NCBI RefSeq assembly: GCF_019320115.1
Contig: NC_089584.1
Coordinates: forward strand, 107,029,799 to 107,093,798
Direction: 5' to 3'
Source of the DNA: Miscanthus floridulus
Lineage: Eukaryota; Streptophyta; Magnoliopsida; Poales; Poaceae
Length of the DNA: 64,000 nucleotides
The notes beneath the pieces are model-generated. The model saw nothing but the letters and a program-made list of their open reading frames with translations. It ran no database searches and was not told the DNA's origin. Position 1 is the first letter of the stretch. The number at the start of each line of letters is the position of its first letter. The position numbers and the translations under genes were made by a program. Below are positions 55,148 to 64,000 of the stretch, one piece after another.

Positions 55148-56938
55148 ATGCTCATGTATTTAGGCTCATCCTCTACTAAGAAGAAAGACAAGGACTTAGC
55201 ATTCAAAGCTAGCCAAGAGAAGGGCAAAGCAAGGCTTGAGGATGAGAGCTCAAGTGATGATGAAATTGATGATGCAAGTTTTGCTCTCATGGTGAGAAGA
55301 ACTGCCAAGATGCTAAAGAAGCTTAACAAGAGTGTCATCAAGTTTGATGGCAAGAAAAAGAAGTTCTTCACTAGCTCTAGAAGGAAGTCAATCTCGGAGA
55401 TGGACTGCTATAATTATAGAGAACTTGGTCATCTAGCACACCAATGCACAAAGCCCAAGAAAGACAAGCACAAGAATAAGTATAAGGGCAAGAAAAATGA
55501 CTCAAGTAATGAAGAAGAAGATAAGAAGAAGAAAAACAAGACATACAAGAAGAAGGATGACAAGAAGAAGGACTTTCACAAGAAAAAGAAGAATGGCAAG
55601 GCATACATCGTTGGTGATTGACTCACGGATATTGATTCATCAAGTTGCTCATCCGATGATAATAGTGATTACGAGAAGGTGGCCGCCATTGTGATTGACT
55701 CTTCATCATCTTCACCGACACCACCACCACCATCCTCTACACACCTATGCCTTATGGCCAAAGGTGAACTCAAGGTATCAAATGATGATGATAGTAGTGG
55801 TGATGATCATGCTAACAATGATGATAGTGATAGTGATAGTGATGATGATGAATATGAAACACCTTCATATGATGATCTTGTTAAATTGTTAAATCAATAT
55901 ACTAAGATCATTAGAAAGACTAGAGCTAAAAATAACAAGGTAGAAGCTAAGAATGATTCTCTTTTAGCTAAATATGATGTAGCCAAAAAGGCTAGTGTTG
56001 AGCTTAGAGAAGCAAATGATGCTATATCATCCAAACTCAAGGAGCTCAATCTTCTAAGAAAGAGCTTAAAGATAAACATGATAAACTTGAGAGGATACAC
56101 AATGAGTTTATCACTAGCCATAATATGCTAAAAGATGAATATACCAATCTTAAGATTAATCATGATAATCTTGTCATTGCTCAAGAATATTTATCCAATG
56201 AGCCATATGATGCTACTAACAATGTTGTTAAGATTGATATAGCTACATCATGTGATGATTTGATCATTAAGAGCATTGAGCAAAGTTCTAGTAGCAAGGG
56301 CAAGCAAGTGGTTGAGACCGATAATTATGATGAGTTTGTCAAGCTCAAGAATGACAATGAAAAGCTCAAGAAAGATCTTGAAGAGCTCAAAACCACCAAC
56401 ACTATAGTGCTAGAAACTCTTGATCATGATGGTGACTTGATTCTTGAGAATAAGAAGCTCAAAGAAGAGAACAAGAAACTCAAGAAAGAGAAAAACAATG
56501 ATGCACTCAAGGAAGAGAACAAGAAGCTCAAGTTGGAGAAAGAGCATCTTAAGATTGGATTGAGAAAATTCACAAGAGGCAAGCATCTTCAAAGTAAGCT
56601 ACTAATAAACACCGTCATGAAGATGGATAGAAGTGGCATTGGGTACTTGGCAAACCAAGAGAAGAAGGCTCAAGCTTAACAACAACACGTCAAAGCCAAA
56701 GCCAATGAGATGTTTTGAGTGTGGAGAAGAAGGCCACTTTGCCCATGAGTGTCAAACTCTACCACCACAACCCTTGCTCAAGCATGCTAGACCTTTTACT
56801 TTCAATGCTCATTACATTCTTAGAAAGGATTCTAGTGGAAAGATGAAAGTCATATTCTTAGGATCTCCAAACAAGAATAGGTCTAAAAAAATTTGGGTTA
56901 CAAAGTCACTTGTTGAGAAGGTGAAGGGCCCTCAATAA
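55148..56938 (+). pseudogene. Decayed Sirevirus gag C-terminal part of the outer element
   Basis: Reading starts only 15 bases after the primer-binding site, without the usual N-terminal gag half, so that part is deleted. The frame 55148-55621 has a knuckle CYNYRELGHLAHQC in which the second cysteine is tyrosine. A TGA at 55619 (from TGG by one transition) interrupts it, and the same frame resumes to 56131. A one-base shift leads into a lysine/glutamate coiled-coil frame (56125-56679), then back into 56633-56938 with an intact knuckle (CFECGEEGHFAHEC). It is non-functional because of at least two shifts and several stops. Confidence 0.85.
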
Positions 56939-56973
56939 GTTTGAGTTCCTAAAGCTTGATCTCTTGTGTGTAG

Positions 56974-57090
56974 GTGAACTACAAGACCGGTGGAAGTCAT
57001 TGGGTAATCGATAGTGGTTGCACACAACATATGACCGGTGATCCTCGTATGTTCACCTCACTAGATGAAGATCCTATGCCAACAACTCCA
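56974..57090 (+). pseudogene. Start of the aspartic protease, truncated
   Basis: SHWVIDSGCTQHMTGD carries the retropepsin D-S-G site in the form usual for copia elements. The homology stops at about 57080, where the deletion of integrase, reverse transcriptase and RNase H begins. The sequence downstream is a non-coding leader to the envelope-like frame. Confidence 0.85.
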
Positions 57091-57453
57091 CGCTCGATCC
57101 AGCGCAACATTATCTTGCCAATCCACTGCGCATTGCGAACCCTAGCTTCACAGTGCCTCCCGGTGGTTCCCCGATTATCGTTCCTCTTCTTTTTGGATTG
57201 TCGGTTCGTCAGGTAGCAAGCCCTCATTTCCAATTTTGTATCTATTGCTTGCTTCTTAGGGTTTTGTATCTCTAGATATATTGTAATTACTCATATATCT
57301 GATCTATTCTAACGTGCAGCGAGTTAGTGTTTCTAAGGTCATCTTGGCAGTTGTCAGTCAACTCGGGGCCAAGCTCGTGAGTATGGATCAAGGCCAAGCC
57401 TTGGAAGTGACAGTTGGCAGTTGATCTTTGTCTGAGGCAGCAGTTTGTTTTAG
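57091..57453 (+). other. Non-coding leader before the envelope-like frame
   Basis: It contains CTAGATATATTGTAATTACT and a GTGAGTATGG donor-like site at about 57378, with a TTTTAG acceptor-like site just before the ATG at 57454. Splicing of the envelope-like message is possible but is only inferred. Confidence 0.4.
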
Positions 57454-60033
57454 ATGGCCCATGTCAAGAATGTCGGTGGTGGTCCAGTAGATGAGGATCC
57501 GAGGCGTCCGCCTCGCTTGCCTACTAATGCAAAAGGCAAGGCGACAAAGAAGCTTATAATGAAGAAGCGCAAGTATCCAGATGCTGATACAGCTAGAGCA
57601 GCCATAGTTGCTGCAACCACAGAGCGTGCAGAGGCAGGAGGTGCTAGGAGTGGTGTAGTGATTGTAGAGAAGCTTTCTCCAGCTCAGAGGGCTACTGTCC
57701 AGGAGGTTGAGCGTCGTCATGGTGGTCCAGCTTGGAGGACGGCATATCACTATTGATGAGAGTCAACCTTAGGGGGAGTCACAGCAGGAGCCATAGCTAG
57801 CAGAGCAGACTCAGGAGGGAGTGCAGTCCGAGGAGATAGAGCCGGCACCTTAGCCACAGTTACGCCGCTCTAGTCATACTCGTACCTAGGTGACACCGAG
57901 GGCAGAGACACAACAGAGGGGTTCTCATCCGCCACCTGGACCACAGGGTCTGCCTCAAGTGACTCACTTGGATTTGAGGGCTGCCATGGCCAAGTAGGTG
58001 CAGTAGCTCAGGTTTGTTTAGTTTGAGGAGTGGTTTCTATTGAGGCGGGATGAGCGTGCATCAGAGGGCTTCTACACACCACCGCAGGAGGATTTTTATC
58101 ATGCATATCTCAACAGTGGGGCTATATTCAGATCACAGAGGGTGTGCAATATTGAGTCCATTATAGCAGTAGCTGGAGAGCATATTCACCCTTACCTATC
58201 ATACTTGCCAGGGCTGACAGACTTACTTGAATGGATAGGCTTATATGTTCTATCTTGGGTCCATGAGTTCTATGCTACACTTTGGATTGACCTGCAACAT
58301 AGATTTATACATTTTACTTTTAGAGGCAGAGACTATAGGTTGATGAGCTTTAGGGTCAGAGAGATACTCAGGCTTTAGGAGTAGCCCATCTGGCTACATG
58401 AGGTGTGCTATGGACAGACAAAGCCTCCTAGATGCCCTCATGGCGGTCTTGTACCCCCTACAAATCTAGTCCACCATTGCTTCATAGAGCCTTTCGATGA
58501 GGGGTCGAGTAGGACACTCAGAGACCTCACTCCGATAGCTAGAGTGCTTGATGCTATTATGAGGACCTTGGTTCTGGGGATGGGATATCATGAGGGCCTG
58601 ACTCGCATACAGTTATGGCTTCTAAACTCTCTGATGCAGCATACTGTATTTGATATTTGGGATCTCCTACTGTCAGAGATGGAGGATACTATTGCAGAGG
58701 GGTTTAGAGGTCACCGACAGTTGCCCTATGCCCACTGGATTACTTTTCTGATACACAGGGCAGTTACAGTGAAACTACCTGAGATGCTAGCAGAGTACAG
58801 TGGTGCTACTATAGAGTTCCCTACATACAACATGACTCAGATGCTCTACCACAGTGTAGTGAGGACACCCAGCCAGCCACGTCATTGTCTAGAGGTGCCA
58901 GAGACTATAGCCCAGCAGGATGAGACCATCAGGGGTATAGCAGCTACAGAGGAGGAGCAACTTGATGCTTAGCGGGAGGGGATGGTTGAGAGCGACCCCA
59001 GTGATAGCTCAGATGATGACTACCAGGCTATCCCTCAGATGTCTCCACGATGACATGACCATGAGGCCGGTAGCTCTAGTTTAGCTCCACCTGCACCACA
59101 GACAGACTCCGCTCTACTTACTATCCTTGAGCGAATGAGGCAGGATCAGGCTCGCTAGGCCTAGGAGACTGCCGCTACTTTCACACAGTTCTAGACTAGG
59201 TAGGATGAGTTCCAGCGACAGCAGTAGGCTATATAGCAGCAGCAGCAGGCTATGCATCAACAGTAGCTCCTCATGCAGCAACAGCTCCTTGGATTTATGC
59301 AGCATGTTGTGACAGCTATTGGGGCTCCACCGCCATAGCCTTCACCCTAGATCGGCCAGCCTGCCACCACTTCTATGACTCTAGTTGTACAGCCTAGTGG
59401 GCTTCAGAGTCAGCGACAGTCACTAGCACAATTTCCTTCTCCTACAGAGCAGGTGTCCCAGTGGTTTGCCTCACTAGTGCCAGCCCCGTAGTTCACACCT
59501 TTTTAGATGGGCTTCACACTAGCTCATACTTCCTCGCTGCTTGTGCCAGAAACTTCAGTCTCTAGGAGCCTTCGTCGCCAGTGTTAGCCCCGCAGTTCAC
59601 TCCTCTTCATACGGGCTTTACTCCGCCTTAGAGTTCGTCAGTGCCAACCTCAGTTTCTAGAAGCCTTGGTGCTTCATTCAGTGAGTTGATAGGGCAGCTG
59701 ACTCCGTCATATCTACATGTCCCAGGTCCTTCCATAGTTGCACCTATTACCAGGACTACAGAGATGCTCCCTTCTTCGGTTGTATCATCAGAGCCGTCTG
59801 CTATAGTCATACCTGCAGAGTCTCAGGCTGCACCAGTCCCTGATCCCACCCAGATCGCTTCAGCATCGCTTCCAGCTATAGAGGGTCAGACAGCTCACAG
59901 ATCTGTGATGATGGCACACATTTCTAGCTCGCTCCTCGTACCTCAGCACCCGACTCATCCGCTGCAACCCCACCGACTGACCCTTAGGTTTTGGTGTTTG
60001 ATGCCAAAGGGGGAGAGGGATCAAGTATGTTAG
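57454..60033 (+). pseudogene. Sirevirus envelope-like frame, decayed by TAG stops
   Basis: Some Sireviruses carry an extra frame between pol and the 3' LTR called envelope-like; its role is not established. The first 100 codons (57454-57756) are open. A one-base shift leads to a frame open in sense to about 59590, with recognisable segments such as FYTPPQEDFYHAYLNSG and RFIHFTFRGRDY. A Q-rich tail follows, then a shift to 59641-60033, ending PKGERDQVC before the polypurine region. The middle frame has 22 TAG stops (57770, 57794, 57851, 57887, 57995, 58004, 58019, 58376, 58382, 58970, 59156, 59162, 59192, 59201, 59225, 59234, 59264, 59336, 59348, 59489, 59504, 59585), one TGA (59051) and no TAA. 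Confidence 0.85.
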
Positions 60034-60463
60034 ACTTAGGGGGAGCGACTTATCTAGGGGAGTTTACATTATCTATTATATTTGGTTTTTATGTGTGATA
60101 CACTATTATGCATTCATGTGTCTACTTTCATGCATCAAACTATATTTATGTGATTGTGATACCTAGGTGATCGTGATATTTGACATGTGTGCTCTCTACT
60201 TTGAATTATTTATATGTCATATCACTTGTGTTATGCTCATTTGCTTTGCTTTCGTGGTTTACTCCGATGCAAATGAGTTTTATTACTTGTACTCATGTTT
60301 ATTTCATAACTTTTGAGTCCATCATGTTGGCTTGGGTCGTATAAGGTTGCCTAACTTTTTTGTTCTTATTGTCAAAAGCTTATATGAACCAAGCATGTTA
60401 AAAACCTCATCTCTTTCACATACTCGAGGTGGTATTGTCATCAATCACCAAAAAGGAAGTGAT
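60034..60463 (+). other. 3' untranslated and polypurine region of the outer Sirevirus
   Basis: It is AT-rich, ending in CACCAAAAAGGAAGTGAT just before the LTR. The AAAAAGGAAG is the likely polypurine tract. Confidence 0.6.
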
Positions 60464-61921
60464 TGAAAGCATCTAGGCCCCTAGTTGGGTTTTGATGATT
60501 AATGACAATACGTAATTACTATGACTAACATGTGTTTTGTAGAGGTAATTAAGTTAGGTCATGGTAATGGAGATTGATTGGGCAATCATGGTTGTCATGC
60601 CCCTACGATGGAAATCATTTCAGTTTTCAAAAGATGAACGACAAGGTTAAGGATGGACTAGTTCTAAGTGTCATTTGAAGTTGGAAAGACACTTAGAGTA
60701 GTTTAAGACTTTGTTTTTCCTTTAGCCATACTATTAAGGGGGTAGGATGGGTAGCTTGACCTAGGTGAGTCTAGTGGGTTAGGTGTGATGCACACTTGTC
60801 AAATCTAGCACTAGATAGCTCGTAAGCCCTTAGATCTATTGGAGCAAACTTCATTCACATACGATTGAGAGTTGGAAGTGAATGGAGGGTCAAATGATGA
60901 TCGGACGCTGGTTCCGGTGTGACCGGACGCTGTCGCAAAGTCTGGTCAGTTCATTTGATCAAGGTGAAATCATCTAGCACGACCAGACACTGAGAGGTGA
61001 GTGACCGGACGCTGGGTGCCAGCGTCCAATCAACTCCAGTAAGGTTCTAGAGAGGGAAAATCATGATCGGACGCTGTCCAGCGTCCGGTCACAACTTAAA
61101 CACTAGAAGTCGGGGAGAAATGACCGGAGCATCCGGTCAACTTGACCGAAGCGTCCGGTCACCCCGCAGAGGCACATAACAGTTCGTTTTAAACACGGGT
61201 GTATAAATACTTCCTCCATTCGTGTGAGGGGGCACTTTTGCTCATTCCAACAGCTGAGAAACATCCTTGAGAGTCCCAAGAAGAGCAAGGTCCTAGTGAG
61301 GTGATTGAGATTTAAGAATCCAAGAGTGAGACCTCATTAGTGAAAGCAAGAGTAGCAAAGTGTGCATCCACCCTTCTCATTAGGTTTGTCGTGGTCAAGT
61401 GAGAGTTCATGCTTGTTACTCTTGGTGATCGCCATCACCTAGATGGCTTGGTGGTGATTGGGAGCTTAGTGATCATCCGTCGGAGCTTGTGGATGACCCA
61501 ACTCAAGTTGTGAGCGGTTGTGGGTGATTCACCGCGACGAAGTGTCAAATAATCAACCTGTAGAGAGCACTTGATCCTTGCGCGGATCAAGGGGGAGATA
61601 CACCCTTGCGCGGGTGCTCCAATGAGGACTAGTGGGGAGTGGCGACTCTCCGATACCTCGGCAAAACATCACCGCGTTCCTCCATCTCTTTTTACTTTGA
61701 GCATTTACTTTGAGCAATTTAATTCTTGTCTTTACATTTATAGAATTGTCATGCTAGAGTAGGATTGGAATTTAGGTTGCAAGACTTTTTGTGTGGTAGA
61801 ACATTAAAAACACTTTCTAGGCACAATGGGTGAAGTTGGGCTTACCGCAGGGTTTAATTATTGCAAAGAAATTTAGAATTAGCCCAATTCACCTCCCCTC
61901 TTGGACATCTTGATACTTTCA
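60464..61921 (+). repeat. 3' LTR of the outer Sirevirus
   Basis: It is 1458 bp, starting TGAAAGCATCTAGGCCCCTA and ending ATCTTGATACTTTCA. Palindromic GACCGGACGCTG and GCGTCCGGTC words lie at 60895-61175, and TGTATAAATAC at about 61200. Confidence 0.92.
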
Positions 61922-61926
61922 GGACC

Positions 61927-64000
61927 ATGCAAGCAAGGCACTCGATTAAATGCCAACGCTAGACATGGCAACAGATTTAAGGTACAAAGTCTCTTATTTC
62001 ATCCTGTAGTTATCATATTCACTATGAAACACAGATTTATGTAGTGCATTTCCATAAATTTTCAAAAAACAAATGCTCAAGTAACAAGCTATTGTGTGTG
62101 TTAAGTATATACGTTTGCTTCACAGAGCAACCAAAAAAACATTGATTTCATAGAGCCAACAAAGATGAAAAGTTGGAAACCCACTTATAGTTCCACAAAG
62201 GGAAATTCTAGTGAAGAATCATGTTTATTTACAGAGAAATATTACAAGCTCAAAGATGTCCTAAGGCCAAGATAACAAATCATATAGATACAAACTGCAC
62301 TCCCTTAACTTTTTGTTTTGTTCATTTATGCTCTATAATTTTTCTATAACTGTAAGTACAAGCGAACGAGCAATAAGTACTATTATACTCTGTTTTTTAC
62401 CTTCTTTCAGTTACCGTTATAGAGGATTTGTGGTACAATTTATGTTCATTTTATAATACATTTCAGTTCCTACAAACAGCACATTTCTTTCGATTCCTAC
62501 ATATTTAGATGTTCCCAGCTCCCACCAATCTCTGTTAATTTGCATGGTTAACATAACATACTGCGCCATTGCTTGTGCTGAGTGATGTGCTACCTGTGCG
62601 ACCAATTGGCAAAGTCGCGATTCATGCACACACTAGGCCACCGATTAGCGATTGAAGATTCCGTCTGATTGGTTGTGGTGATTTCTTCTTTTCGGGTGCG
62701 GCGGTCCATGTCCTTGTTGGATCCAATTGGATATTCTTCTACATGTTTACAGTCATCTATCTGACTTGCCTCATTATCATTGGAAGCTTTATGCTTCCGT
62801 TATCCGTCTGCCCAATATCAGTTTGGGACATTATCTGATTGATTGATATTTGGCTGATAGGCAGCTGGTCAATATCACCAAAGATGGGAGGCAAGGTTGC
62901 TTCCAATGAACAAACATGGCCCATGGGGGTTCATCGGAGTTCCAAAGTTTGTTTCTCTTCATCAGTTGAAGCTCATCTCTCGTCAATATTATAAATTTTT
63001 GGTTCTAGGCACTAGCTTTTATTCAAATCTTTAGCTCGAAGTGGCCACGGTAGTGGCATGGACTGATGGTAGTCTGGAGCTATGTTCCATAGATGTCCTC
63101 AGTGTTCGATGAAACGTTGATGACAGACATCTGAATTCGACGTGAGATCCTGCTTCAACTACAACATTGAGCTCATCTCTTCAGAAGGTTCTACTTCTTA
63201 TTAACCAACTTTGTTCTTTGTTTTACAGGGTAGGTTATTGTCCAATTTATATGCAGCTATGCACCCGTCCACTATGCCCTTGTATATGAGGTAAACACAC
63301 ACATTCACATTGCTCACTAATATTCAATCATAAGCTAACATTGTCGTCAGAGTGATAAGTGATAACTAAATTACTATTTACTTCACTCCATAGTAGAATT
63401 CAGAACTCAAGTGGGCATGGTCTGCCACACTCTCAACTTGTATTTCCTTTGTCAGCTGCATTTGTCTCTTTGAACTTTGAAGAAGAATAGTTGGGAGAGG
63501 TTTGCTTTCTAAATGGGGTCATAAATGTGCAGAGAGCTAAGGCCTCCAAAAAACGACACAAAGACCATGGCCAAGAAGCACTAGAAGAAATCATCGTAGT
63601 CCTTCCGACTTTTGAAACCCTGAGCATGCTCGCAACACTGGCAACGCAAGAGAGCGAATGTCCGGCAACTCGATCCACTGGTACAAGACATGTGGACGTC
63701 GTACGGCTCTGCTTCTCTACTACAGCACCTCCTAAGCCTGTTCCGTTTTATTTCATGTAAAGCTCATTCAACTTTCAATCTACGTATCGACAATGTGAAC
63801 ATATATACTGCCTCTTCAATATACTGTAAGTTCATTTTAGCGATTGACGATGTTTTGGCTTTGTGATTATTTTCTGTTTATTATGTGCTTCAAACACTGT
63901 ATTCTAGCTACAGGATCCAATACGCTATAGAAAAGTTATATATATACTGTATATGGTACATCAGGGCCCATATATATTATTAAAAAAATCTTATATGTCG
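61927..64000. other. Spacer at the right end, no recognised gene
   Basis: It is AT-rich, with short frames only. The frame at 63491-63760 has no recognisable domain. No repeat boundary was identified. Confidence 0.45.

Larger units (their letters stand above)
49049..61926 (+). mobile_element. Outer Sirevirus-type element, pol-deleted, with nested Sirevirus in its 5' LTR
   Basis: The element at 49054-61921 is flanked by GGAAC (49049-49053) and GGACC (61922-61926), which differ at one base. The LTRs are 49054-50229 plus 54825-55130, and 60464-61921 (about 1.48 and 1.46 kb). TGTTATCAGAGCC at 55133 is a primer-binding site for initiator tRNA-Met with one mismatch. The interior of 5.3 kb holds a decayed gag, a protease start and an envelope-like frame. 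The integrase, reverse transcriptase and RNase H are absent, as is the N-terminal half of gag. It cannot move without a helper. Confidence 0.9.

Noticed and set aside
57454..60033. Envelope-like frame as a true retroviral envelope
   Set aside because: No clear signal peptide or fusion segment is visible. The name in Sireviruses is by position, and this copy is heavily broken.

Overview
The window is nuclear DNA of a grass. The plant exons carry GT-AG introns, and TA-rich and 9-bp target-site duplications are frequent. Stowaway, hAT and Mutator-type elements and large Sirevirus (Ty1/copia) retrotransposons lie around a few GC-rich genes. The Sireviruses and the GC-rich first exons fit a panicoid grass such as Sorghum, Saccharum or Miscanthus; this is an inference, not a proven assignment.

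Three genes look intact: a five-exon reticulon-like (RTNLB) gene at 3420-4958 (+), a single-exon gene at 14884-15600 (-) resembling membrane-associated kinase regulators, and a polynucleotide 3'-phosphatase of the ZDP type at 25204-33203 (+). The ZDP gene has about 14 exons, and a solo LTR and a LINE fragment sit in its introns. A fourth gene, a single-exon DEDDy 3'-5' exonuclease at 43679-44310 (+), keeps its catalytic residues but has one reading-frame shift near its start.

The rest is layered mobile DNA. 1-3.3 kb: foldback and small MITEs. 6.3-12 kb: an old LTR-type repeat interrupted by a minus-strand Sirevirus fragment. 16-18 kb: a MULE and a hAT MITE. 20.2-22.6 kb: a solo Sirevirus LTR. 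22.9-24.9 kb: a Pack-MULE that captured part of a SINA-like ubiquitin ligase gene. It has an exact 9-bp target duplication, and a long hairpin MITE is nested in its right terminus, about 0.3 kb upstream of the ZDP start codon. 34.6-40 kb: a MULE-like element holding a coding-free gypsy-type element. 40.3-41.7 kb: a Stowaway MITE split by an LTR. 41.9-45.9 kb: two MULEs of the family also present at 16.2 kb, flanking the exonuclease gene. 49.05-61.9 kb: a Sirevirus whose 5' LTR is interrupted by a second Sirevirus. Both lack pol; the outer one keeps a decayed envelope-like frame.

The most unusual observations are these. The envelope-like frame holds 22 in-frame TAG stops, one TGA and no TAA, as expected if CAG codons decayed at methylated CHG sites. 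One MULE family is seen three times with exact 9-bp target duplications and arrays of TGTTTCA/TGTTGCA-like words. The Pack-MULE/hairpin nest can be fully resolved. The coordinates of junctions, exons and target duplications were read by eye; no alignment or database search was possible.
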